From the NCBI GenBank assembly GCA_038258425.1, contig JBBSPV010000006.1:41675-105674 (forward strand): 64,000 bases of DNA, written 5' to 3'. The notes beneath the pieces were generated by a model. The model was not told the DNA's origin. It did no database searches and saw only the letters and a program-made list of their open reading frames with translations. Of this stretch, positions 10,178-18,767 are shown in pieces. Position 1 is the stretch's first letter. The number at the start of each line of letters is the position of its first letter. This stretch comes from DATLGB01 sp038258425. Lineage in GTDB: Bacteria; Actinomycetota; Thermoleophilia; Solirubrobacterales; Solirubrobacteraceae. Made by a program: the position numbers and the translations under genes.

Positions 10178-11647
10178 ATGTCTTCAACGCGTATCCGCGC
10201 AGGGCGGATCGCGGCGGCCACGGCGCTTGGCGCCTCGGCCCTGTCGTTCGCCGGTCCGGCCCAGGCCGACGCCGCCGTCTCCTACTCGTGCCGGGCCTCC
10301 GCGGTCACCGCGCAGCTCGCCGGCGCGTCCAGGCTCGACCCCATCCGGGCCGGCGACGACGCGGCGGCGTGCTCCTCGGCGGTCGCGGGGCTCCCGAACG
10401 CCGCCGAGGCGGTCGGGCTCGGCGGCGGCCTCAAGGCCCGCACCGCCTACGCCTCCGTCGCCTCGGGCGGCGCCCGGCCGGTCACGGCCCGGCCGGCGGC
10501 CACCGCCGGCATCGAGGGGCTCTCGGTCGCCGTCCTCGGACCCGGCGGGCTGCAGGTCGGCCTGGCGCGCTCGAGCGTCTCGGCCGTGTGCTCAGCGGGG
10601 AGGCCGACGTTCACGGGCACCAGCCAGGTCGGCAGCGTGACGCTCGCCGGCCGGCCGCTCGTCATCGACGGCGTCGTGCAGCCGATCACGACCGCCCTCA
10701 CGCAGGCGCTCGGCGCCGTCGTGTCGGTCCAGCTGAACGAGCAGGTCGGGCTGCCGGGTGGCGGCCGGGCGGTGCGAGCCGCGCACATCCGGGTGCTCCC
10801 GGTCGGCGGCGGTACCGCGCTGGCCGACGTCATCGTCGCGGAGTCGCGGCTGGGCGCCAACGGCGCCGTCTGTGACGCCTCGCAGCCGCCGAACGGCGGT
10901 GGCGGCGGCGGCGGTGGTGGCGGAAACGGCGGCGGCGGTAACGGCGGCGGCTCGGGCGGCGGCGGCAACGGCGGCGGCTCGGACACGAGCGGGATCTGCC
11001 CGCGCGGGTCGGTCTTCGACGCCGGGCGCAAGCTCTGTGTCATCGCCGTCCCCGGCAGCCGCACGGCGGCCAATCCGGCCGGCGACCTCACCGGGCGCGG
11101 CGCCGTCGTGGTCGGCAAGCCCTACCAGGGTCCGCGCGGAGGCACCGTGGTCTCGCTCGCCACCGCGCGCAAGCGCTACAAGAGTCCGTGCCTGCGCGGC
11201 AGGGGGCTGAAGTACGTCGTCGTCGGCCGCCGTCGCGGCGACCGGATCACCGGCACGAACCGCGCCGACCGCATCCTCGGCCTGCGCGGCAACGACCGGA
11301 TCGACGGCGGGCGCGGCGGCGATTGCATCGACGGTGGCCGCGGCGGCGACAAGATGACCGGGGGCCAGGGCAACGACCGGGTCTTCGGCCACGGCGGCAA
11401 CGACGCGGTCAACGGCGACTCGGGCAACGACCGGCTCTACGGCGGCCGCGGCAACGACTCGTCCAACGCCGGCTACGGGCGCGACCGCGTCTTCGGCGGC
11501 CCGGGTCGCGACGCGATCAACATCGCCACCGCCGGGCCGCGACAGATCGCCTACGGCGGCAAGGGCTACGACATCGTGCGCCTGAACCCCGAGGACCGCG
11601 CCCACGGCGCGGAGCGGGTGCACAAGGTGATCCGGGTCAAGGGCTAG
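10178..11647 (+). CDS. secreted RTX (calcium-binding nonapeptide repeat) protein
   Basis: A 489-residue exported protein. A Sec-type signal peptide (about residues 1-29) ends in AQADAA. A Cys-containing N-terminal domain of about 200 residues with no recognised family follows, then a long Gly/Asn/Ser linker. A small Cys-bounded segment SGICPRGSVFD comes next. The C-terminal half holds about eight RTX-like nonapeptide repeats of the pattern GGxGNDxhx that would bind calcium and form a beta-roll. GNDRIDGG and GNDRLYGG are clear examples. ATG 10178 is preceded by a purine-rich AAGGACGG. No type I secretion genes are nearby and the signal peptide implies Sec export. The gene ends before a strong hairpin and faces the LAL regulator. 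Confidence 0.8.
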   Translation: MSSTRIRAGRIAAATALGASALSFAGPAQADAAVSYSCRASAVTAQLAGASRLDPIRAGDDAAACSSAVAGLPNAAEAVGLGGGLKARTAYASVASGGARPVTARPAATAGIEGLSVAVLGPGGLQVGLARSSVSAVCSAGRPTFTGTSQVGSVTLAGRPLVIDGVVQPITTALTQALGAVVSVQLNEQVGLPGGGRAVRAAHIRVLPVGGGTALADVIVAESRLGANGAVCDASQPPNGGGGGGGGGGNGGGGNGGGSGGGGNGGGSDTSGICPRGSVFDAGRKLCVIAVPGSRTAANPAGDLTGRGAVVVGKPYQGPRGGTVVSLATARKRYKSPCLRGRGLKYVVVGRRRGDRITGTNRADRILGLRGNDRIDGGRGGDCIDGGRGGDKMTGGQGNDRVFGHGGNDAVNGDSGNDRLYGGRGNDSSNAGYGRDRVFGGPGRDAINIATAGPRQIAYGGKGYDIVRLNPEDRAHGAERVHKVIRVKG

Positions 11648-11653
11648 GCGTAT

Positions 11654-11682
11654 CGGGCGGGCGCGCCTCGCGCGCCCGCCCG
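11654..11682. terminator. strong GC hairpin between convergent genes
   Basis: A 13-bp perfect stem (CGGGCGGGCGCGC pairing with its complement) with a 3-nt loop lies 7 bases after the RTX gene stop and before the 3' end of the convergent LAL gene. There is no U-tract, as is common in high-GC actinobacteria. It probably ends transcription from both sides. Confidence 0.6.
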
Positions 11683-11720
11683 CTCTGCGGTACGCGCGCG
11701 GCCGGCTCGCGCGCCGCACG

Positions 11721-14504
11721 TCATGTGACGCGCTCGCCCGACCGCGCATCCGGGAGGCCGCCCAAGCGGTCACGCAAGTCGGCACGCGAGCCGATGTCCA
11801 GCTTTCGGTAGGCGCTGGACAGGTGCATCTCGACGGTCTTGACGGCCACGAAGAGGGTCCTGGCGATCTCGGCGTTGGAGGCGCCGGACGCGGCCTGGTC
11901 GGCGATGCGGCGCTCCGTGGGCGTGAGTTCGTCCACGCCGGTGCGGATCACCTTGCGGGGGCGCGCGCCGGTCGCCTTGAGCTCCGCCTCCGCCTCGAGA
12001 GCCACCGGCCAGGCGTGGCAGGCGCGTGCCAGCTCGAGCGCTGCGCGCAGCGGAGGACGGGCCTCGGCGCGGCGGTTGGCCCGGCGCAGGGCACTGCCGA
12101 GGGCCGTGAGCGCTCCCGCGTGCTCCAGCCGATCGGGTGTTCGTCGCAACAGCCTCTCGGCCTCGGAGAACCCATCGACCCGGCGGACACCGCGCTCCAG
12201 GAGCGCGGCGGCGGAGTACGCCAGCCCGAGGGCGCGCGGCGTTCCCCACGCACGCGCCCGAACCCCGACGTCGCGCGCCATCTCGCGCGCAGCGCCTTCC
12301 TCTCCCAGGATGATGCGGGTCCGAACGACGAGCACTCGCACGTCGAGGCCGACTGGGTTCAGGCTGCGTCCGGCGTCGGTCCGGACGAGGGTCTCGAGCA
12401 GGTCCTCGAGTCCTTCGCGCGGCGCGCCCGCAGCGACCCGCAACCGCCCCCGAGCCTCGAGGAGCGGTGTGTACGGTCGGAAGTTCGGAACCGCGCCGGT
12501 GAGCCCCGTGCGCTGCAGCGCCGTCTCGGCGCCGACGAGATCCCCTTGGAGCACGAGCGACAGCATCAGGACGGAGGACATCGCGCCGACCTGCCAACCC
12601 CCGAACTCAGCCGCCTCCATCGCCTCGCGCACGGTGCCCTCCGCCTCGCGGAGGGCACCCTGCTTGAGTCGCACCGCCGTCTCCAACGCCGAGGCCAAGG
12701 CGAAGTCCGACGGCGCGCCGCGTCTCACCGCCGTCTCGCGCTGCCCGCGAAGCACGCGCGCGGCGACGTCGAGCTCGTCGGCCTGCACGAGGACGACGAC
12801 CGCCGGGAGGAAGTCCAGCGGGCTCCTGGTCGCTTCCGTCTCGTCTTGGAGGGCGCGCAGGGCCAGGGGAACCACCACGGCCGCTGGCTCGCCGCGCTCC
12901 ATCCGGTGGCGGGCGAGCAGACCGAAGGCGATCCGCTCGAAGGTCGTGGTGCCCGCGCCATGGGTCACGCGTACGAGCCGATCCCTCACGCGGTCCTGCA
13001 GCTCGGGCCGCGTCTCGGTGATCATGGCGCCGAAGGCGAACAACCCGGCCGCCAACTCGGGATCATGCCCACGCACGGCGTCTGCGGCGTCGTCGAGGAC
13101 AGCCAGCGCCTCACCGGCCTCGTCCCCCGGCAGCATCGCTCGGACGAGCTCGGGCGCCAGGCGTGCTCGTGCGACGGGATCGATCAGCCTGTCGTGGGCT
13201 TCGCGCAGGTGCGCAAGGGCCTCGCCTCTCCCCAGCGCCAGCTCCGAGGAGCCCAGGGCGGCCAGCAGCTCAGCCCGAGCCGATTCGTCGAGTGGCTCCC
13301 GCAGCGCGCGTTCGAGATAGCCGACAGCGACCGTGGTCGCGCCGAGGCCGCGAGCGCTTCGCGCCGCCGCGGCGAGGACGCGCGCCGCGCCCTCGACGGC
13401 ACCCGGCTCGGCGTTGAGCAGGTGGGCGGCGACGCGCCGGTGATCGACGCCCTCGTCCGCGAGCAGGCGGCCGGCGCGCTCGTGCAGCCACGCGCGATGC
13501 CCCGGAGTCAGCGAACGTGAAACCGCCGCACCGATGAGCGGATGCACGAAGCGCAGAGGCCGCTCATCGAGGAGGATCGCGGCCCTTGCCAGCTCGTCGG
13601 CTGCTTCCTCGCCATCGGCGAGGTCGACCTGCGCGACCGCCGCGGCAAGTCGCAGCTCGCACCCGTCCTGCAGAATGGCGGCCGCGTGGGCGACCGCCAC
13701 CGCCTTGGCCGATACGCCCCGCAGCCGGCCCTCGACGGCCGCGGTGACCCGTGGAGCGTCGAGCTGCCCGACGACACTCGCCGCCCCGGCGCTCGGCGAC
13801 AGGCCGCGGCCGGCCGCTTCGCGGAGCGTCTCGGCGAGCAAGAACGGGTTGCCACCGGTCGACTCGTGACAGGCCTGGCAGAAGGCGACGTCGGCGTCAC
13901 CGAGCGTTGCGCCCACCAACTCGACGACCGCGCCCTTGCTGAGTGGGCCCGGCCGCAGGACCCGCGCTTCGTTGCGAAGCGTCACCAGCGTCTCCTCGGA
14001 CCCGCCCCGTGCCGCAACGACGACCGCGATGGCCAGCCCGTCGAGCCGACGGGCGAGGAAGTCGACGAAGCGCAGCGAGGGCTCGTCGGCCCAGTGGGCG
14101 TCGTCGACGAGCAGGCACAGCGGTTGGACGTCGGCAAGCTGCACGGACAGCCAATAGAGGCCGTGACACGCGGCCAGCTCATCCGTCGGGGCTGGAGCCT
14201 GCGCGCCGGCCGACGGCGTGAGGTGACGCACCGGCCACGCGCCGGCCGCCACACGGTCGAACAGCTGATCGGAGACGCCGAACGTGAACGCCTGCTCGAG
14301 AGGCGTCCCCCGTGCCCGTAGTACCCGCATCCCACGCTCCGCCGCGCCGGCGGCGACGGCAGCCAGGAGACTGCTCTTCCCGATCCCCGCAGCGCCCTCG
14401 ACGAGCACCGCCCCTCCACACTTGGCCGCCGCGCGGTCGAGCACCACGCCGAGCGCGTCAAGTTCGGCGAAGCGCTCGAGCAGCGGTACGGGATCGTCAG
14501 CCAC
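11721..14504 (-). CDS. LAL-type LuxR-family transcriptional regulator with ATPase domain
   Basis: A 927-residue large ATP-binding LuxR (LAL/MalT-like STAND) regulator. The N-terminal nucleotide-binding domain has Walker A GAAGIGKSS (near residue 42) and Walker B CLLVDDAHWAD. A long helical, TPR-like middle part follows. The C-terminal LuxR helix-turn-helix reads ELTPTERRIADQAASG then NAEIARTLFVAVKTVEMHLS. Such proteins are activated by ligand binding and then bind DNA. The start is GTG 14504. The gene is divergent from the SnoaL-like gene. A 40-bp piece of its coding sequence (12265-12304, encoding EEGAAREMARDVG) recurs perfectly at 27211-27250. Confidence 0.9.
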   Translation of the reverse strand: MADDPVPLLERFAELDALGVVLDRAAAKCGGAVLVEGAAGIGKSSLLAAVAAGAAERGMRVLRARGTPLEQAFTFGVSDQLFDRVAAGAWPVRHLTPSAGAQAPAPTDELAACHGLYWLSVQLADVQPLCLLVDDAHWADEPSLRFVDFLARRLDGLAIAVVVAARGGSEETLVTLRNEARVLRPGPLSKGAVVELVGATLGDADVAFCQACHESTGGNPFLLAETLREAAGRGLSPSAGAASVVGQLDAPRVTAAVEGRLRGVSAKAVAVAHAAAILQDGCELRLAAAVAQVDLADGEEAADELARAAILLDERPLRFVHPLIGAAVSRSLTPGHRAWLHERAGRLLADEGVDHRRVAAHLLNAEPGAVEGAARVLAAAARSARGLGATTVAVGYLERALREPLDESARAELLAALGSSELALGRGEALAHLREAHDRLIDPVARARLAPELVRAMLPGDEAGEALAVLDDAADAVRGHDPELAAGLFAFGAMITETRPELQDRVRDRLVRVTHGAGTTTFERIAFGLLARHRMERGEPAAVVVPLALRALQDETEATRSPLDFLPAVVVLVQADELDVAARVLRGQRETAVRRGAPSDFALASALETAVRLKQGALREAEGTVREAMEAAEFGGWQVGAMSSVLMLSLVLQGDLVGAETALQRTGLTGAVPNFRPYTPLLEARGRLRVAAGAPREGLEDLLETLVRTDAGRSLNPVGLDVRVLVVRTRIILGEEGAAREMARDVGVRARAWGTPRALGLAYSAAALLERGVRRVDGFSEAERLLRRTPDRLEHAGALTALGSALRRANRRAEARPPLRAALELARACHAWPVALEAEAELKATGARPRKVIRTGVDELTPTERRIADQAASGASNAEIARTLFVAVKTVEMHLSSAYRKLDIGSRADLRDRLGGLPDARSGERVT
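12265..12304. repeat. 40-bp direct repeat, copy 1 (inside LAL gene)
   Basis: This stretch is identical over all 40 bases, in the same orientation, to 27211-27250, about 15 kb away. On the minus strand it encodes EEGAAREMARDVG of the LAL regulator. The two loci stay weakly similar on both sides, suggesting a fossil paralogue at the second site. Confidence 0.9.
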
Positions 14505-14630
14505 GCTTCGAGGCCGACTCTAAGTCCATCCGCCGACGAGCGCCACTCCGTGCGAGTCGGCGTCGGAGCCCGTCATGTCCAGGGTCGTCCCCGTAGCGGA
14601 ACTCCGGGCTCGACGCTCAAGGTTCAGGGC

Positions 14631-15077
14631 ATGCTCGAAGACTACGCACGACAAGAACCGCAGACCGTCGTCGACGAAGGAGAGCGCCTGGTGCTGCGCC
14701 TGTTCGAGGCGATGAGCAGCGGCGGTGACCTGGACGTCCTCGACGAGATCGTGGCGGCCGACTACGTCAATCACGAGGCGAGCCACGATCGGCCACCCGG
14801 CCCCGAGGGAGCTCGCCAGACCGCTCGCTGGTTGCGCGAAGGCTTCTCGGATCTGCGCTTCGACATCGCCGATCTCATCGCGGACAGCGACCGCGTCGTC
14901 GCCCGCCTCTTCATGCGGGGCACGCACGACGGGCCCTTCAAGGACATCTCGGCTACCGGCAGCGTGGTGTCCGTCCAGCACATACACGTCTTCCGCGTCG
15001 CGCACGGTCGGATCGCCGAACACTGGGCGTGTCGTGACGACGTCGGGGCGATGCGCCAGCTCGGCGTGCTCCCTTGA
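14631..15077 (+). CDS. SnoaL-like/ester cyclase family protein
   Basis: A 148-residue protein of the SnoaL-like/NTF2 fold. It shows the family pattern LVLRLFEAMSSGGDLDVLDEI, then ADYVNHEA, GPEGARQTARWLREGFSDL, and VARLFMRGTHDGPFKDISATG. The C-terminal part HIHVFRVAHGRIAEHWACRDD is typical. Relatives range from polyketide cyclases to uncharacterised stress-linked proteins, so the substrate is unknown. ATG 14631 starts the conserved part. It diverges from the LAL regulator, which may control it, and is followed by the small secreted-protein gene on the same strand. Confidence 0.75.
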   Translation: MLEDYARQEPQTVVDEGERLVLRLFEAMSSGGDLDVLDEIVAADYVNHEASHDRPPGPEGARQTARWLREGFSDLRFDIADLIADSDRVVARLFMRGTHDGPFKDISATGSVVSVQHIHVFRVAHGRIAEHWACRDDVGAMRQLGVLP

Positions 15078-15114
15078 GCCGACCGTGGTCAACCGCCAAC
15101 CGAGGAGGAGCACC

Positions 15115-15630
15115 ATGAAACGCGTCATCCGACCTACCGTCGCCATCCTCGCCGTACTCCCTGCCGCCGCGGCCGCATCGCCGGCGGCGCACACGACCGG
15201 CGGCAAGGCGAAGCCGTTCCGGGCGGCCTTCACGGAAACCGTCCTCACCCGGACGGCAGACTGCACGGTCGAGCCGCTGATCTGCCAGGCCGTGGCCGGC
15301 GGGACCGGTTCCGTGCAGCACTACGGCTCCGCGAAGGAGACCGCCGGGATCACGCAGGATCGCGGCGTCACCCCATGCGGAGCCGGGAGTGACAGCGAGG
15401 CCTACACCCGGCGCATCACAACCGACCGCGGCGTTCTCGCTATGCGTGCCGGCGGGCGGAAGTGTCCGGTGTCCGGCGGCTACGTCGTTCGCGCCCGATA
15501 CCGGGTGGACGGCGCGGCCAGCACCGGCGTCTTCGCCGGCGCGCGCGGTTCCGGCGTCGACACGGTCGAGGTGCCTGCGGGCAAAGTCGTCATCCGGGGT
15601 TGGCTCAGGCTTCGTTGCGCCCGGGCATGA
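15115..15630 (+). CDS. small secreted protein of unknown function
   Basis: A 171-residue exported protein. An ATG 5 nt after a strong Shine-Dalgarno (GAGGAGGAG, 15102-15110) starts a clear signal peptide, MKRVIRPTVAILAVLPAAAA, with cleavage likely after the Ala run. The mature part has five cysteines and a beta-rich look (ADCTVEPLICQAVAGGTGSVQHYGS, split by Gly), ending in VVIRGWLRLRCARA. I do not recognise the family. It lies 37 bp after the SnoaL-like gene and is probably co-transcribed. Immediately downstream is the IS3 remnant, but the gene itself looks intact. Confidence 0.65.
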   Translation: MKRVIRPTVAILAVLPAAAAASPAAHTTGGKAKPFRAAFTETVLTRTADCTVEPLICQAVAGGTGSVQHYGSAKETAGITQDRGVTPCGAGSDSEAYTRRITTDRGVLAMRAGGRKCPVSGGYVVRARYRVDGAASTGVFAGARGSGVDTVEVPAGKVVIRGWLRLRCARA

Positions 15631-15661
15631 GGCCGTGACGCTGTCGAGCGGCCACTTGCCG

Positions 15662-15830
15662 ATGAAGTGGTCGCCCTACCGGATCATCTCGGCGGAGAAG
15701 GCCCGCATCCCGGTCTCCTGGCCGTGCTCGGTGCTCGGCGTATCCTCGTCGGGCTACCACGACTGGCCAGGCGTGCCCCGCCGGATCGGGCGCGCGACGC
15801 CGACCTCTCCGGCCTGGCACGCGCCGGGCA
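15662..15830 (+). mobile_element. IS3-family transposase (OrfB) remnant
   Basis: From ATG 15662 the frame reads like the start of an IS3-group OrfB: YRIISAEKARIPVSW then CSVLGVSSSGYHDW, matching the usual FIxAEKAxFPVSxMCRxLGVSxSGYYAW. A frameshift follows, and the next frame continues ARRAPPDRARDADLSGLARA, the normal sequel of OrfB. The homology stops at about 15830, where it abuts a truncated flavoprotein gene in the opposite direction. The catalytic DDE part is absent. I found no inverted repeats or target duplication. Confidence 0.7.
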
Positions 15831-15935
15831 GGCTGCCTCGAGGATGTGGAAGTCGCGTCCCTGGGCGGCGAGATGGTGACCGATGGCGAGGCCGGCCTGG
15901 CCGCCGCCGATGACGATGACGTCGTGGTGGGTCAC
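15831..15935 (-). pseudogene. 5' fragment of a FAD-dependent (flavin monooxygenase-like) oxidoreductase
   Basis: On the minus strand from GTG 15935 the frame encodes 35 residues beginning VTHHDVIVIGGGQAGLAIG and ending DFHILEAA. This is the FAD-binding betaalphabeta N-terminus of a flavin-containing monooxygenase/CzcO-like protein (GxGxxG). After residue 35 the sequence becomes the antisense of the IS3 remnant, so over 300 residues are missing. The truncation point coincides with the end of the transposase homology, consistent with insertion or deletion mediated by the element. Confidence 0.7.
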
Positions 15936-16175
15936 GGGGATCATGACCTTTCGGATCGGGATGGCGACGGAGCGCTGGGCGACGTACGGTGGGAGCAGCG
16001 CAAGCGCCGCCTCTGCGTTCTCGGCTTCGACGAGCCACCAGATCTCGTGGCCACCGGATAGACACGAGCTGGCGGTCTTGCGGCGCCGCAGCCGGGTGAT
16101 GTGACCCTTGAACGCTGCGTACGTAGGCCCGCACTGCTGCGGGCCGTGGCGGTTGTGCAGCAGGAAGCGCTTCAC
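15936..16175 (-). CDS. small Cys/Trp-containing protein, stop codon lost
   Basis: GTG 16175 (overlapping the P-ATPase stop as GTGA) starts an 80-codon small protein with FLLHNRHGPQQCG, SSCLSGGHEIWWLVEA and VAQRSVAIPIRKVMIP. Two cysteines, the HxIWW motif and an evenly folded alpha/beta look suggest a real small domain; I do not recognise a named family. The frame runs without a stop into the truncated flavoprotein. At the joint, ATCCCCGTGACC looks like an ancestral ATCCCGTGACC (Ile-Pro-stop, with GTG starting the next gene) plus one extra C. That insertion would have removed the stop and fused the frames through to 15684. Confidence 0.5.
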
Positions 16176-17085
16176 CGGCCGGCTCCGAACCGCCGCAGTC
16201 GCAGCGCGTTGCCGACGACGCTGAGGCTCGAGAACGCCATCGCCGCGGACGTGATTACCGGGTTGAGGAGGCCGATCGCCGCCAGCGGCAGAGCGGCGAT
16301 GTTGTAGCCGAACGCCCAGCCGAGGTTCTGTCTGATCGTGCGCAGGGTCGCCCGCGAGAGCCGGATCGCGGCGGCGGCGGCGCGAATGTCGCCGCTGACG
16401 AGCGTGAGGTCGGAGGCCTCGATGGCGACGTCGGCGCCGGTACCGATCGAGAGGCCGAGGTCGGCCTGGGCGAGCGCGGGTGCGTCGTTGACCCGTCGCC
16501 GGCCATCGCGACGACGCGCCCGGCGGCCTGCAGGCCACGCACCACGTCGGCCTTCTGGGAGGGCAACACCTCGGCGATCACCTCGTCGATGCCGACCTCG
16601 GCCGCGACGGCCCGGGCGGTCGAGCTCGGTGGATAGGTGCATCGCCCAGTCGGCGAGCAGGGACGGGCGCCCGACCACGACCGCGTGGCCGTCGACGATG
16701 CCGGTGACGCCGAGCCCTCGTGGTTGGCGAACGTCTCAACCGTCCGCAGAGCGCCCGCCTCGCGGGCGGCGGCGACGATCGCCTGGGCGATCGGATGCTC
16801 GGAACCGTCCTCGAGCGCGCCGGCCAGACGCAGCGCCTCGTCGCGGTCGATGCCGTCGGCGGCGACAACCTCGACGAGCGCCATCTTGCCGGTGGTGACG
16901 GTGCCCGTCTTGTCGAGCACGATCGTGTCGATGCGACGGGTGGACTCGAGGATCTCCGGGCCCTTGATCAGCAGCCCGAGCTGCGCGCCGCGGCCGGCGC
17001 CGACCATCAGCGCGGTCGGAGTGGCGAGTCCGAGCGCGCACGGGCAGGTCTTGGCCGCCGTCCCTTGCGCCGGACCGCAGCCGCC
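16172..17085 (-). pseudogene. copper-type P1B ATPase, truncated and frameshifted
   Basis: The C-terminal half of a heavy-metal (CopA-like) P-type ATPase. The metal-channel motif CPCALGLATPTAL lies at about 17010-17046. The phosphorylation site VLDKTGTVTTGK and the SEHPIAQAI motif follow, and later VNDAPALAQADLGLSIG and the last two transmembrane helices. The reading frame shifts at least three times: after FANHEG near 16720, near 16625, and in the MAGDG-VNDAP hinge near 16495. Each is compatible with a single missing base. Everything before CPC (metal-binding domain and first six helices) is absent or unreadable. It cannot make a working pump unless these are assembly errors. Confidence 0.8.
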
Positions 17086-17408
17086 GCACTCTGACCTGCG
17101 CGCCGAAGCTCGCGGCCGGCACGCCAGCCGAGGGCGCGCACGACCGTCGGCAACGACCTCTTCGTGGCGACCGCCGGCGGCGGGACACTCAAGGGGGAGG
17201 CGAGCCTCACACTTCTCCCCCGAGCCCGCGTTGTGGAGGTACGGGGACGGCTATGGGGCGCGGCTCGACCTTTGCTCGTGATCCGCGTCCCGCGGCCGTG
17301 AGGCTCGCCTCACGCCGGCCGGCACGCCGCCGATGCCACGTCTCCTCCGCCACCCAAGCCTGAAGACCGCGCGCGAGAGGCTTGCTGTAGCGATCGGACG
17401 TACGTGCC
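17086..17408. other. intergenic stretch, probably eroded sequence
   Basis: About 320 bases between the ATPase remnant and the 3' end of the flavoprotein gene. Open frames on both strands are Arg-rich and show no domain. It may contain unrecognisable remains of the 5' part of the ATPase gene. No promoter or RNA signal was seen. Confidence 0.4.
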
Positions 17409-18767
17409 CTAAGCGTCATCGGCATGCTTTCCCGCGGCTGTCTCCAGGTCCACCAACTCGCCGTAGTTCCACCTGCCCGCCCTGGTCACTCGCTGGCCGC
17501 CGGGCATGACGTCAGCGGCGGTGCCGACGCGGCTGCTGAGATAGGGGGCCAGGAACCGTCCGCAGAGCTTGGTCGGCGGCGACCACAGTGGGCGGTCGGA
17601 GACGAGGCCGTCGTCCACTGTCTTGCCGCTGATGTCGGCGCGCATGTAGCGGGGTCGAGTCCCCGTGAGCAGAGTCCCCCGGAGGACGGGGCGGAAGGGC
17701 TGGGGCTCGAGGTCCGCCCCCACCGACGCCGCGATCGCCTCGGCCACGGCATCCGCCTGCTGGGCGGCGATGCCTCCCTGCTTGACGGGGAAGGTGGTCA
17801 CATCGCCTGCCGCGTAGACGTCGTCCTGGCCCACGACACGGCCGTGCACGTCGGTCTGCACGAAACCGCCACTTCCGCACGGGATACCGCGCAGCCTGGG
17901 TCCGGCGAGCCGCGGGACGGTGACGATTCGCTCGGCGGGCATTCCCCCACGCCCGGGCTCGATGTCGAGCCAGCCCTCGCGGCCGGGGACGCCGCGGCTG
18001 TCGAGCACCAGAGCGACGCCGGCCTGCTCGAGCAGACCCCGAACCTCGGCACTGGCGGCCGAGCCGTAGATGGCGAGCGGCGCGGCCTCTGGGGTGATCA
18101 GGCTGAGTTGGGACGCCGGGCAGGCACTCGCGGTGAGCAGCGCGAGATCGTAGAGCGGCGAGGGCCACATCGGCCCGTCCGGCACCACGAAGGCGACGCT
18201 GTTGAAGCGGCCGTCGCGGAGCTGATGGACCAGGAGCCGCATGCCGGATGTGTCGTCGCCGCCGTGGTAGGTGACGACGCTACGCATCCGCCACTCGCGA
18301 TCAGGGCGTGCCCCGATGGCCACGACGACGATGTCGTACGTGATGGCGTTGCCCTGTCGGGTGATGACCTCGTGCGCCGCAGGATCGATCCGATCGACGA
18401 CGCCCTGATGCCAGTGTGCCTCGAACTCGTCCGCGACGTCAGCCAGACGGATTCCTCGCACACGCTGGGGGTCGAACGGCGCCTGAGCGGACATCGCGCG
18501 ATTGACGAAGGACCGGTCGGGGCTGACGAGCGTGATGTCCACCCGATCGCCGGCAAGCGCACGGAGCGCGAGCAGTGTCTCGAAGCCGGCGACGCCTCCT
18601 CCGGCGATCACCACGTGCGGCCGGCGAGGCGTCACCGTGGCGTACGCAACGAGGCCCGGATCGGGCGCGTCACCCATGCCAGGGTGCACGGGGCCGACGC
18701 CGCCGCCCTCGTTCAGCCAGCGCTCGACGGCGACCCGGTCCTGCGGCGCAGACGCGGGCGCCGTCAT
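17409..18767 (-). CDS. FAD-dependent pyridine nucleotide-disulphide oxidoreductase (NDH-2/SQR-like)
   Basis: A 452-residue flavoprotein of the NADH:quinone or sulphide:quinone oxidoreductase-like group. After a 48-residue N-terminal extension comes the FAD motif HVVIAGGGVAGFETLLALRAL. Then come the ATG-like YDIVVVAIGARPD and the second FAD-phosphate motif VYAAGDVTTFPVKQGGIAAQQAD. No redox CxxC pair is present, so it is not a classic disulphide reductase; several cysteines could still serve an SQR-like role. ATG 18767 overlaps the stop of the upstream small membrane-protein gene (ATGA). The substrate is unknown. Location at the end of the ECF sigma cluster suggests a redox-stress role. Confidence 0.8.
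   Translation of the reverse strand: MTAPASAPQDRVAVERWLNEGGGVGPVHPGMGDAPDPGLVAYATVTPRRPHVVIAGGGVAGFETLLALRALAGDRVDITLVSPDRSFVNRAMSAQAPFDPQRVRGIRLADVADEFEAHWHQGVVDRIDPAAHEVITRQGNAITYDIVVVAIGARPDREWRMRSVVTYHGGDDTSGMRLLVHQLRDGRFNSVAFVVPDGPMWPSPLYDLALLTASACPASQLSLITPEAAPLAIYGSAASAEVRGLLEQAGVALVLDSRGVPGREGWLDIEPGRGGMPAERIVTVPRLAGPRLRGIPCGSGGFVQTDVHGRVVGQDDVYAAGDVTTFPVKQGGIAAQQADAVAEAIAASVGADLEPQPFRPVLRGTLLTGTRPRYMRADISGKTVDDGLVSDRPLWSPPTKLCGRFLAPYLSSRVGTAADVMPGGQRVTRAGRWNYGELVDLETAAGKHADDA

Noticed and set aside
8952..10187. N-terminal extension of the nicotinate phosphoribosyltransferase frame to 10187
   Set aside because: The extension runs antisense through fgd and has no protein-like character; the family start matches ATG 8951.
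10897..10981. Glycine-codon run as a possible DNA repeat or quadruplex element
   Set aside because: It lies in frame in the RTX protein and is simply a GGC/GGT-coded linker; no separate element is needed.
17207..17425. Minus-strand small frame near 17.3 kb
   Set aside because: Arg-rich without domain character and overlapping the flavoprotein stop; probably chance.
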